Shown here: in pieces, positions 1-9,692 of the stretch
How the letters are laid out: the number at the start of each line of letters is the position of its first letter
How positions within the stretch are numbered: position 1 is the first letter of the stretch
NCBI RefSeq assembly: GCF_023062595.1
Contig: NZ_JALLAN010000010.1
Coordinates: 62,001 to 126,000 of the forward strand
Length of the DNA stretch: 64,000 nucleotides
Source: Arthrobacter rhizosphaerae
Lineage (GTDB): Bacteria; Actinomycetota; Actinomycetes; Actinomycetales; Micrococcaceae
Direction: 5' to 3'
The notes under the pieces: model-generated
Seen by the model: the letters and a program-made list of their open reading frames with translations, nothing else
What the model was told of the DNA's origin: nothing
Databases searched by the model: none
Position numbers and translations under genes: made by a program

Positions 1-362
1 TGGTCCTCGACTACCTCCACCACGATGCGTATCAGCTGGAGGGCTTTTTGCAGGCTGATGGAGCGGGTGAGTTCAGTGGGTGCTGTTCCGAAGACATCCG
101 AAAGAATCCACGACGGCGAACTTGGACGTTCGTACCAGGTCACGAAAGCCGCGATGCCGTTCTGGGCCACCATTCCAAGGGCAGACCGCTCATCCGAGCT
201 GAGCCTGCTGTACCAGGGAAGCGATTTTTCGAGTTGGCGCAAAGTGGTGGTGGACAACTGGCCCACGCTTGCCCGCAGCTTTTTAAGCGTTTCGGTCTTT
301 TCGGGAGTGAGGGTCCGTGACGCAGGCTTGCGCTTTGCGGGAGTTGGGTTTGGCTCTGCCAT
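1..362 (-). CDS. PucR-type helix-turn-helix regulator, N-terminal part, cut by window edge
   Basis: An open frame starts with ATG at 362 and stays open to base 1, giving about 120 residues that begin MAEPNPTPAKRKPASRTL. It resembles the N-terminal half of the PucR-family regulator commonly found directly downstream of aceE in Arthrobacter-like genomes; the DNA-binding C-terminus lies outside the window. It is on the same strand as aceE and 150 bases downstream of it, separated by a strong hairpin, so it may have reduced read-through or its own promoter. The family assignment rests on recall of the N-terminal sequence and on position. A link to fatty-acid or pyruvate metabolism would be inference only. 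Confidence 0.7.
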   Translation of the reverse strand, partial: MAEPNPTPAKRKPASRTLTPEKTETLKKLRASVGQLSTTTLRQLEKSLPWYSRLSSDERSALGMVAQNGIAAFVTWYERPSSPSWILSDVFGTAPTELTRSISLQKALQLIRIVVEVVED

Positions 363-438
363 GCAACGAGCATACGGTGCGCGGCGGACAAGCTCCATTT
401 GTGCAAAGGCTACAAACGGCCTTTCGGCCCGACAACGA

Positions 439-476
439 CGACGGCGGTCCTCACCGAAAGGTGGGAACCGCCGTCG
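439..476. terminator. Long hairpin with GAAA tetraloop between aceE and the PucR-type gene
   Basis: Bases 439-455 pair with 460-476 with one mismatch and one wobble around the loop GAAA at 456-459. No clear T-run follows on the minus strand, so it may be a weak terminator, an mRNA-stabilising 3' structure for aceE, or an attenuator before the regulator gene. Confidence 0.55.
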
Positions 477-512
477 CCATTTGCCAAGCTCAACGCAGGT
501 GAAGTCCGGGGG

Positions 513-3254
<2,742 letters not shown>

Positions 3255-3682
3255 GTCCAACCTCTCTTTGCGCGCATTCAGCGGCGCCCTCAGGTCCGGC
3301 AGGGTAACTGCCTGGCGTGAACGCGACGTGTGCGACGTATCGGTAACATCAGCCCGGTCATGTGCGCCGGGCAGGGGTCCTATCACGTCTATGACCACAC
3401 ATAAAGCCAGAGCGGTTGCCCCGCAGGCATAGACGTCATCAGCAACTCTAACTCTGACCGCGATGCGATGCGTAGCCGCGTGCTTTACACCCCTGTCGTA
3501 TTTCGCAGTCATACTGGTTGTGTGACAATCCGTGGAGTAGTTTCGGCGGATCCACTGCGCCCTTCGACGCAGAAATTGGGGGGCCACGGGGCCAACAGCT
3601 TGATGCGCAGGCTCAAAGGGTGTTGGCTTGTAGCAATGGAGGTCGCCTGACTTTTATGGAATCAAGAGTATTGGAGGAACAC
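3255..3682. other. Divergent intergenic region between aceE and the DUF3052 gene
   Basis: This 428-base spacer carries no convincing gene. It should hold the promoters of aceE (leftward) and the DUF3052 operon (rightward). The clearest structure is a 9-base inverted repeat, ACGTCTATG at 3385-3393 and CATAGACGT at 3428-3436, about 130-180 bases upstream of the aceE start. An in-frame ATG at 3656 could extend the DUF3052 protein but has a poorer ribosome-binding site than the GTG at 3683. Confidence 0.5.
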
Positions 3683-4102
3683 GTGAGCGAGGCCGACGCC
3701 GCCACTTCGGTAAATGTGGCGGAAAAATTGGGTTTCAAAAACGGGGATCTGATTCAGGAGTTCGGTTACGACGACGACGTCGACTTCGACTTGCGTGACG
3801 ATGTTGAAGACCTCACGGGCTCGGAACTCCTCGATGAAGATGACCACGACGTCGTTGATGCCGCCATTCTTTGGTGGAGGGCTGACGACGGCGACCTGGT
3901 GGACACCTTGGTCGAACCCCTGACCACCCTCTCCGAGGGCGGTGCCATTTGGGTCCTGACACCGAAATCCGGGCGCCCCGGCTATGTGTCTCCTGCGGAT
4001 ATCCAGGATGCTGCCCCCACCGCTGGCCTTCACGTCACCACTTCAGCTGGCGTCTCCAAGGACTGGAGTGCCACGCGGTTGGTGACCAGGAAGAATAAGT
4101 GA
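3683..4102 (+). CDS. DUF3052 family protein
   Basis: This is a 139-residue acidic cytoplasmic protein of an actinobacterial family without an established function. The GTG start at 3683 follows GGAGGA by about five bases, giving the N-terminus VSEADAATSVNVAEKLGF. The sequence has an acidic stretch (DDDVDFDLRDDVEDL) and a conserved-looking core around AILWWRADDGDLVDTL and VWVLTPKSGRPGYVSPADI. No membrane segment or signal peptide is seen. Its TGA stop overlaps the GTG start of the peroxiredoxin gene, so the two are probably translationally coupled, which suggests, but does not show, a role near peroxide handling. Function is unknown to me. Confidence 0.9.
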   Translation: MSEADAATSVNVAEKLGFKNGDLIQEFGYDDDVDFDLRDDVEDLTGSELLDEDDHDVVDAAILWWRADDGDLVDTLVEPLTTLSEGGAIWVLTPKSGRPGYVSPADIQDAAPTAGLHVTTSAGVSKDWSATRLVTRKNK

Positions 4103-4596
4103 CCCTGCCCGTTCAGTCCATTGCGGAACGTACGCTTGTTCCCGCCGTCGGCCAACCGGCACCTGATTTCGAACTGGTCAATCAGTTCGGTGAGCCAGTC
4201 CGGCTCTCTGCGTTGCGCGGCCGAAATGTGGTTGTGCTTTTTTATCCGTTTGCGTTTTCCGGGATCTGCACCCAAGAGCTTTGCGAGATCCGGGATAACC
4301 TCGCCGTGTTTGATGACACGGACGCGACCGTGCTGGCAGTTTCCGTTGACAGTAAGTTCACGCTTCGTGCCTATGCAGAGGCGGAAGGCTATGGCTTCAA
4401 CCTCCTGGCAGACTTCTGGCCACATGGAGCCGTGGCTGAGAAATACGGGGTATTCGACGCCGTCACGGGGATGGCCTTGCGCGGCACTTTTATCATCGAC
4501 TCGGACGGCCTGATTCAATACGTCGTGGTCAATCCCCGGGGACAGGCCAGGGACCTGGCGGACTATCGTGAGGCCTTGGCTGGACTGGCGGGGTAG
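4099..4596 (+). CDS. AhpE/BCP-like peroxiredoxin
   Basis: This is a 165-residue thiol peroxidase of the AhpC/TSA fold, expected to reduce hydrogen peroxide and organic hydroperoxides in the cytoplasm. The active-site segment PFAFSGICTQELCE places the peroxidatic cysteine at residue 57; a second cysteine at 62 makes a C-x4-C pair like that of atypical two-cysteine BCP enzymes, whereas the single-cysteine AhpE lacks it. The GTG start overlaps the stop of the DUF3052 gene. A Sir2 gene follows after 8 bases on the same strand. Whether it behaves as a one- or two-cysteine enzyme cannot be decided from sequence. Confidence 0.92.
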   Translation: MTLPVQSIAERTLVPAVGQPAPDFELVNQFGEPVRLSALRGRNVVVLFYPFAFSGICTQELCEIRDNLAVFDDTDATVLAVSVDSKFTLRAYAEAEGYGFNLLADFWPHGAVAEKYGVFDAVTGMALRGTFIIDSDGLIQYVVVNPRGQARDLADYREALAGLAG

Positions 4597-4604
4597 CTGG
4601 ATCA

Positions 4605-5525
4605 ATGAGGCAGCGGCGGCCGGGGATCGGTATGACTGGGTTTGCAATCATGCCCTCCATTCCTGCCGCAGGCCCCGCCCCTGATGAGCTGGACGTACTA
4701 CAGGCCGTAGCTGATCTCCTTAGCGGCGCCCGGTTTGCCATGCTCACCGGAGCCGGATTGAGTACTGATTCGGGAATTCCCGATTACCGCGGCCCTGGAT
4801 CGCCTCCCCGGGAACCCATGACTTACCAGGAGTTCGTGGGGGAGCACCAGAACCGTCAGCGCTATTGGGCACGCAACCACATCGGATGGTCCCACCTGAG
4901 GCGGGCCGATCCAAACCCCGGACACTTGGCAATTGCCGATCTTGAAAAGCACGGGCTTTTGACGGGCCTTATTACACAGAACGTCGACCGCCTGCATGAA
5001 GACGCCGGCAGCGTCAACGTGCTTGACCTGCACGGCCGTTTTGACCAGGTGGTCTGCCTGTCGTGCTCCCGCCGCTACAGCCGGAAACTTGTGGCCGGCG
5101 TGCTTGAAGAACTCAATCCAGGATTCCTCAAGGAAGCTCTTGCTGCAGGAGTGGTCGAGATAGCGCCGGACGCTGACGCTGAAGTGGACGACTCCCGGTT
5201 GATCGAGAGCTTTGTGATCGCCAATTGCCCTGCCTGTGGTGGACTGCTGAAGCCGGATTTCGTCTATTTCGGGGAGAATGTTCCGAGGGTAAGAGTGGAA
5301 CAGGCCTACGCCATTGTGGATGAAGGCCAAGCGCTTGTAGTGGCAGGATCCTCCCTGACCGTGATGAGCGGTTTGCGGTTCGTTCGCCACGCAGCGAAGC
5401 AGGGAAAACCGGTAGTCATCATCAATCGGGGTGAAACCCGCGGGGACAACCTGGCCACCATTAAGCTCGAAGCCGGCGTTAGTGAGTCGCTGACCTGGCT
5501 GGCGGCCAATCTTCCCGCAATATAG
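4605..5525 (+). CDS. Sir2-family NAD-dependent protein deacylase
   Basis: This sirtuin should remove acyl groups from lysines using NAD. The protein is up to 306 residues. The Rossmann motif GAGLSTDSGIPDYRG begins near residue 49, TQNVD lies near 124-128, the catalytic histidine is in the HGRFD segment at residue 143, and a zinc site is formed by C151/C154 and C208/C211, interrupted by an insert of about 50 residues. Three starts are possible (4605, 4632, 4650); the ATG at 4632 follows GGGGA by 5 bases and may be the true one. It is the last gene of the DUF3052-peroxiredoxin run. Substrates are unknown. Confidence 0.9.
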   Translation: MRQRRPGIGMTGFAIMPSIPAAGPAPDELDVLQAVADLLSGARFAMLTGAGLSTDSGIPDYRGPGSPPREPMTYQEFVGEHQNRQRYWARNHIGWSHLRRADPNPGHLAIADLEKHGLLTGLITQNVDRLHEDAGSVNVLDLHGRFDQVVCLSCSRRYSRKLVAGVLEELNPGFLKEALAAGVVEIAPDADAEVDDSRLIESFVIANCPACGGLLKPDFVYFGENVPRVRVEQAYAIVDEGQALVVAGSSLTVMSGLRFVRHAAKQGKPVVIINRGETRGDNLATIKLEAGVSESLTWLAANLPAI

Positions 5526-5627
5526 GAGCCGAAACGGGACGACGAAGGCGATTGGCTTTCTCCGCCCAGGTTCGGGTAGAGTCTATGTTCGTTGGTTGGA
5601 CGCGCGACAGCGTTGAAACCATACGAT

Positions 5628-5700
5628 GGGTCTTTAGCTCAGCTGGTAGAGCGCCACGTTTACACCGTGGATGTCATCGGTTCGATCCCGGTAGGACCCA
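5628..5700 (+). tRNA. tRNA-Val (anticodon TAC)
   Basis: A full cloverleaf is visible: acceptor arms GGGTCTT and AGGACCC, anticodon stem CCACG/CGTGG with loop TTTACAC, and T-arm TTCGATC. The anticodon is TAC. CCA is encoded at 5701-5703. A candidate promoter, TTGGCT at 5552 and TAGAGT at 5577, lies upstream. Confidence 0.97.
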
Positions 5701-5710
5701 CCACAGATAG

Positions 5711-5750
5711 CCCCGTCATTCTGGTCATTCGGCCAGAGCGGCGGGGTTTT
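5711..5750 (+). terminator. Terminator after tRNA-Val
   Basis: CCCCG at 5711-5715 pairs with CGGGG at 5742-5746, with the inner arms TCTGG and CCAGA, followed by TTTT at 5747-5750. Position and T-run fit an intrinsic terminator for the tRNA. Confidence 0.75.
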
Positions 5751-5792
5751 CGCGTTCCAGTGTTTGTCGCACCCTCGCTGTAGCTTGGGCCG

Positions 5793-6077
5793 ATGGAACA
5801 CGTACTGGTACGCCTGACCCCCAATGGTCATCCCGCAGCTGTCCTCAGGAGTGGTCGGGAGTGGACCGTCGCTGCCGACTGCGTCCGGTGGTTTGAGCGC
5901 ACAAACTGGTGGGAAGCCGAGCGAAGAATGCCAAAGGGCCTGAGCCGGGTAGATGTTGAGGTGTGGCAGATCCAGGCGAGGCTCGGCCACAACTGTTTGT
6001 CTTCGTTGACCACCATGGAGTTGGTCCGCGACAGATTGGGCGGAGGGTGGCGGGTTCGCTCGGCCGTGGCCGCTTAA
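5793..6077 (+). CDS. Small conserved-type protein, possibly DUF6504-like
   Basis: This is a 94-residue protein with high GC at third codon positions, as expected for a real gene here. It starts MEHVLVRLTPNGHPAAVLRS and contains a tryptophan-rich middle (VRWFERTNWWEAERR). The pattern of a short beta-rich start followed by a W-x-x-x-x-x-WW segment recalls the small DUF6504 proteins, but I cannot confirm membership. The ribosome-binding site is weak. It sits alone between tRNA-Val and an IclR gene, and shows no signal peptide or membrane segment. Confidence 0.55.
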   Translation: MEHVLVRLTPNGHPAAVLRSGREWTVAADCVRWFERTNWWEAERRMPKGLSRVDVEVWQIQARLGHNCLSSLTTMELVRDRLGGGWRVRSAVAA

Positions 6078-6099
6078 CGACGGGCTATCAGCGGGAAAA

Positions 6100-6110
6100 T
6101 TAGCGCTAAC
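6100..6110. promoter_or_regulatory. Orphan LacI-type operator palindrome
   Basis: TTAGCGCTAAC contains the perfect 10-base palindrome TTAGCGCTAA. The same 11 bases occur in the promoter of the aldose epimerase gene at 25828-25838. Here it is about 290 bases before the IclR start and just after the small gene, so its target is unclear. Confidence 0.4.
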
Positions 6111-6123
6111 CAAAGAATTGGAT

Positions 6124-6168
6124 AAGCCCTCCACCGCGGCTATTGGGGGATGCCGCGGTGGAAGGCTT
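6124..6168. terminator. 17-bp inverted repeat, probable terminator of the small gene
   Basis: Bases 6124-6140 pair with 6152-6168 with one mismatch around an 11-base loop. It lies 47 bases past the stop of the small gene. The tail is A-rich rather than T-rich on the plus strand, so termination efficiency is uncertain. Confidence 0.5.
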
Positions 6169-6344
6169 GAAATGAATATACCGTGAAGCGTTGGAAAAAA
6201 GAAACAACACGCAACTATTAAGGAAACTTCAGGGCAACATCTGTTGGCCCGGACCTGTTCCGATGAGTGGTTGTGGGCTACTCATAATGCCCGCCTTTAG
6301 CGCTCAGCGGGCTCACAAGCAGCGTTTACCACTAGGATGTTTTG

Positions 6345-6362
6345 TGTTCAGCTGAATGAACA
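6345..6362. promoter_or_regulatory. Inverted repeat upstream of the IclR gene, possible autoregulatory site
   Basis: TGTTCA at 6345 and TGAACA at 6357 flank GCTGAA; the centre TTCAGCTGAA is itself a perfect palindrome. It ends 36 bases before the IclR start. IclR proteins often bind short palindromes in their own promoter, so this is a reasonable candidate operator. Confidence 0.4.
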
Positions 6363-6398
6363 GAGGGCTGAAACTGCGGCATCGAGCTAAGGAGAATC

Positions 6399-7196
6399 AT
6401 GGTGGATTCCCGAACTTCCCGTTCGTCCGAGGGAGCAGGAAGCGCGTCTCCCGCGCCTGCTGTAACGCGGGCGTCTGCCGTCCTGGACGCCTTGGCGGCG
6501 TCGGCCACTGGGCGCCTGACGTTAAGTGATGTGGCCCGGGAGCTCGGCATCCCGAAATCATCAACGTCCAACCTTCTGCTTGCCTTGGAGGAGGCACGCC
6601 TCGTGAGCAGGCAGGGTCAGGATTTTGCCTTAGGGCGCAAGCTTGTGGAGCTGGGTGCAGCCTATTTGAGCCGGCTGGATGAGGTGCAGGAGTTTTACCG
6701 CTACTGCGAACAGGCACCCACTCTGTCCGGTGAGACAGTACGGATCGCGATGCTCGAAGGTATGAACGTCATATACCTCGCGCGGTACGAAGGCCATCCT
6801 GCCGTTCGCTTGACCTCGAACATCGGCGACAAGATGCCCGTATCCCTCTGTGCGGTGGGGAAAGTCCTTATTGCCCGACTCCACGACCACGACCTGGCAG
6901 AGAAGTTCCCGGACGACTTGCAATTACCTGTAATGACACCCAAGTCGCTGCGCACGGGAGCGGAGTTGAAGGCCCAGATCCGGCAAATCCGCGAACAGGG
7001 GTATGCCTTCGAGGACGAGGAATCCACAACGGGGGTGGTCTGTCTCGCTGTGGCTGTACCCACCCGCGGAGCCCATGGGCCCAGTCTCGGACTTTCGGTG
7101 ACAGCACTCAAGGCTACGTATTCGCCGGAACAGGGTGCCCAGATGGTCAAGGAGTTGCAGGAGCTGGCCCACTCCCTGGGTAATCCGATGGGGTAA
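6399..7196 (+). CDS. IclR-family transcriptional regulator
   Basis: This is a 265-residue one-component regulator. An N-terminal winged helix-turn-helix covers about residues 25-85 (core LTLSDVARELGIPKSSTSNL), followed by the effector-binding domain of IclR proteins (segments such as VSLCAVGKVLIA and GYAFEDEESTTGVVCLAVAV). The ATG follows AAGGAG by about five bases. About 30 residues before the HTH are Ser/Ala/Pro-rich and probably disordered. It is directly upstream of and parallel to an MHS-type transporter gene with an operator-like inverted repeat in between, so it probably controls uptake of an organic acid; the effector is not identifiable. Confidence 0.93.
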   Translation: MVDSRTSRSSEGAGSASPAPAVTRASAVLDALAASATGRLTLSDVARELGIPKSSTSNLLLALEEARLVSRQGQDFALGRKLVELGAAYLSRLDEVQEFYRYCEQAPTLSGETVRIAMLEGMNVIYLARYEGHPAVRLTSNIGDKMPVSLCAVGKVLIARLHDHDLAEKFPDDLQLPVMTPKSLRTGAELKAQIRQIREQGYAFEDEESTTGVVCLAVAVPTRGAHGPSLGLSVTALKATYSPEQGAQMVKELQELAHSLGNPMG

Positions 7197-7278
7197 GGGT
7201 GCTGGCCACCTCCCGTAGCGGATGAACCAGCTCCGAGCGGTCATGCCTCCACTCCTATGACGCGTACAAAAATTCTCC

Positions 7279-7321
7279 TTGGCCAGCCGTTCACTATGTT
7301 GTACTCTGTTCATCATAGTGA
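7279..7321 (+). promoter_or_regulatory. Promoter and overlapping inverted repeat upstream of the transporter
   Basis: TTGGCC at 7279-7284 and TACTCT at 7302-7307 are 17 bases apart, a good promoter spacing. An 8-base inverted repeat, TCACTATG at 7291-7298 and CATAGTGA at 7314-7321, straddles the -10, a typical place for repression or activation by the adjacent IclR protein. Confidence 0.45.
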
Positions 7322-7389
7322 TCAGCACCGTGGTGCTGGGCTATCCCGCCAGACCAACGGGGGTCTGGAGTGTTCTTAAGGGAGTGCTT

Positions 7390-8739
7390 GTGACAACTCG
7401 TACTGAATTACCGCTGGCTGATGCGGACGGCGCCGTCGTCGAACCGGAACAGCTGCGAAGGGCGACTCTTGCCAGCTCCGTGGGTTCCGCGCTGGAGTAC
7501 TACGACTTCTACATCTACGGCTTGGCCTCTGCTCTGATTTTTGGGCCCCTGTTCTTCAAACCTCTTGGCGCTGAGGGTGCGCTGATTGCATCCTTCGCCA
7601 CATACGGTGTTGGTTTTGCGGCCCGCCCCTTCGGCGGTGTCATCTTCGGCTACATCGGGGACCGCTTCGGCCGGAAGATGGTGCTGATCCTGACGATCGG
7701 CCTCATGGGAGCTGCGAGCTTCGCCATCGGCCTCCTGCCTACCTTTGAACAGGCCGGCATGCTTGGCGCCGTTCTGCTTGTGACCCTGCGAATCCTCCAG
7801 GGGCTCGGTGCGGGCGCAGAGCAGGCCGGAGCCACAACGCTCATCTCGGAAGTTGCCCCGAGGCGGCGTCGTGGTTTCTTCGCCTCTCTCCCCTTCGTTG
7901 GCATCCAGCTGGGTACGCTTCTGGGCGCCGGTACCTTTGCTCTCATCGCGATGGCAGACAAGGCTGTTCTTGAAGGCTGGCTGTGGCGCGTCCCCTTTCT
8001 GGCCAGCATCCTGTTGATTGCTGTTGCTATCTTTATCCGGCTGCGATTGAAGGAGACACCGGTCTTCCAGGAGCTGGAGAAGCACAAGAACGTTGTCAAA
8101 AACCCCGTGGGAGAGCTCTGGAAGCACTCGAAAAAGAATGTGCTGATCGGCATCGGGCTGCGGATGGGTGAGAACGGAAACTCCTCGATCTACTCGGCGC
8201 TGCTGGTTGCCTTCCTTGCCGCTCCGGCAGGAGTATTCCCGGGAGACAAGTTCATTGGTCCCGTTGGCCTCCTCATCGCCGCCGGCTTCGCCGCCGTTAT
8301 GGTGGTTACCTTCGGTGCCCTGTCAGACCGCTTCGGACGGGTCCCGGTCTACCGCTACGGTGCCCTGTTCCAGGCCCTCATTGCCTTCCCGGCCTTCTAC
8401 CTGGTTACTCTCGGCAACGTAACGCTCGTCTGGGTGGTCATGGTGGTGGGCATCGCACTCGGCGTGCAGTCCATGCTTGGCCCGCAGTGCCCGCTCCTGC
8501 CGGAACTGTTCGGATCGCAATACCGTTTCACCGGCGTTGCCATGAGTCGCGAGCTTTCCGCGGTGCTGGCCGGCGGTCTCGTTCCGCTCGTGGGCGCTGC
8601 CCTGCTCGCGGCCACCGGGTATTCGTGGCTTGTTCTGGCTATCTACTCTGGGGTGCTGGCGCTGATCTCCTTTGCCACAACCTTCTTCACTCCTGAAACC
8701 AGAGGCCGCGACCTCCTGCTCGTCGAGGACGCAAGCTAG
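7390..8739 (+). CDS. MHS-type MFS transporter (metabolite:H+ symporter)
   Basis: This is a 449-residue inner-membrane carrier with about 12 hydrophobic segments. The first-loop motif GDRFGRK (here GYIGDRFGRKMVLIL) and the ALEYYDFYIYGLASALIF opening are characteristic of the metabolite:proton symporters that carry citrate, shikimate, proline/betaine or alpha-ketoglutarate. I start at the GTG at 7390 because GGGAG lies about five bases upstream; the frame extends 37 codons further with no site and no family match. The second half has the equivalent loop motif GALSDRFGRVP. It is likely regulated by the IclR protein encoded upstream. The substrate cannot be named. Confidence 0.92.
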   Translation: MTTRTELPLADADGAVVEPEQLRRATLASSVGSALEYYDFYIYGLASALIFGPLFFKPLGAEGALIASFATYGVGFAARPFGGVIFGYIGDRFGRKMVLILTIGLMGAASFAIGLLPTFEQAGMLGAVLLVTLRILQGLGAGAEQAGATTLISEVAPRRRRGFFASLPFVGIQLGTLLGAGTFALIAMADKAVLEGWLWRVPFLASILLIAVAIFIRLRLKETPVFQELEKHKNVVKNPVGELWKHSKKNVLIGIGLRMGENGNSSIYSALLVAFLAAPAGVFPGDKFIGPVGLLIAAGFAAVMVVTFGALSDRFGRVPVYRYGALFQALIAFPAFYLVTLGNVTLVWVVMVVGIALGVQSMLGPQCPLLPELFGSQYRFTGVAMSRELSAVLAGGLVPLVGAALLAATGYSWLVLAIYSGVLALISFATTFFTPETRGRDLLLVEDAS

Positions 8740-8779
8740 TCCTCTCGTTACTCTCTCGCACACCTCGTCGTCTAGAGGA

Positions 8780-8811
8780 AAAGGCGGCCCTCCTTCGGGA
8801 GGGCCGCCTTT
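8780..8811. terminator. Bidirectional terminator after the transporter
   Basis: A perfect 14-bp stem (8780-8793 with 8798-8811) closes on the stable loop TTCG, with A3 and T3 at its two feet. It lies between the convergent transporter and methyltransferase genes and can serve both. Confidence 0.85.
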
Positions 8812-8832
8812 GCGTTACCAGCTCTCATAAAC

Positions 8833-9600
8833 TCATTGGGCGGGAGTGACATCGACTTTCCGGTATACAGAGACGTGGCTGCGGGAGTCCGCGGTGAATT
8901 CGCTGCGGTCCCAGTCCGCCCATCTGGATTCGAGCTCAAATCCGGCCAGCCGCGCCATAAGGTCGAGCTCGCTGGGCCAGATGTACCGGTGTGGTGTCCG
9001 TCCAATCCTTGCCTCGCGCCCTTCCGACAGCTCGGGGCCGAACCGCACGTGGTGCGAGATGACATGCTGCAGTAACACGTCATAGGTATCGACCAGAAGA
9101 TAGCCGGGCTGACTCACCTCGACTGTCCCGTCGTGTCCGGGTGGCAGTGAACGCAGTTGCGGCACCCAGAGCTCAATAACGAAGTGCCCGTCTGGTGCCA
9201 GATGGCGGGCAGCGTTCTGGAAACAGCTGACCTGATCGTCCTGTGTCAGGAGGTTTGAGATGGTGTTGAACACGAGAAAGGCCAGCGAAAAGTTCCCGCC
9301 AGCCGATGCCTTGATCATGTCGCCTTGAACAACGGGAATCTGGTCCTCTCCGACCTTTTCACGTAGTCGGGAGATCATCGCGTGTGACAGTTCGATGCCG
9401 CTGACCTGGACTCCCGCCTCTGCTAGCGGGATGGCTACACGACCCGTGCCGATGGCGAACTCGATGGCCGGACCGTCATCCGCGAGTTCTGACAGGAGCT
9501 CTACCGTGGGCCGAAGGACCTCCGGGGAGAACATCCCCTGCCCGGGCGTGTCGTACTCTTTCGCGACCGCGTCATCCCAAAGCTGTTGCTGATCGACCAT
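8833..9600 (-). CDS. Class I SAM-dependent methyltransferase
   Basis: This is a 255-residue protein with a Rossmann-type SAM-binding core: motif I reads AIEFAIGTGRVAIPLAEAG near residues 45-63, where the usual GxGxG is FAIGTGR, followed by VSGIELS and VVQGDMI. No membrane segment is seen. It converges on the transporter gene and is followed on the other side by the oppositely placed terminator of the dehydrogenase gene, so it is probably a single-gene unit. The ATG at 9600 has only a weak GGCGGG upstream. The acceptor substrate cannot be predicted. Confidence 0.85.
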   Translation of the reverse strand: MVDQQQLWDDAVAKEYDTPGQGMFSPEVLRPTVELLSELADDGPAIEFAIGTGRVAIPLAEAGVQVSGIELSHAMISRLREKVGEDQIPVVQGDMIKASAGGNFSLAFLVFNTISNLLTQDDQVSCFQNAARHLAPDGHFVIELWVPQLRSLPPGHDGTVEVSQPGYLLVDTYDVLLQHVISHHVRFGPELSEGREARIGRTPHRYIWPSELDLMARLAGFELESRWADWDRSEFTADSRSHVSVYRKVDVTPAQ

Positions 9601-9637
9601 CCCGCCACTATTGCATAAGCCGCGCGGCCTGCATACA

Positions 9638-9687
9638 AAAGGCCCGGCCGGGAAATCAACACATAATCGAAATCCAGCCGGGCCTTT
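9638..9687 (-). terminator. Terminator of the D-2-hydroxyacid dehydrogenase gene
   Basis: AAAGGCCCGGC at 9638-9648 is complementary to GCCGGGCCTTT at 9677-9687, with a 28-base loop. On the minus strand it starts 6 bases after the dehydrogenase stop and ends in TTTTG, consistent with an intrinsic terminator. Confidence 0.75.
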
Positions 9688-9692
9688 GAGTT

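Larger units (their letters stand above)
6078..6398. other. Intergenic region with hairpin and operator-like palindromes
   Basis: This 321-base stretch has no convincing gene. It holds a LacI-type palindrome at 6100-6110, a 17-base-pair inverted repeat at 6124-6168, and an inverted repeat at 6345-6362 just upstream of the IclR start. The rest shows no structure I can interpret. Confidence 0.6.
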
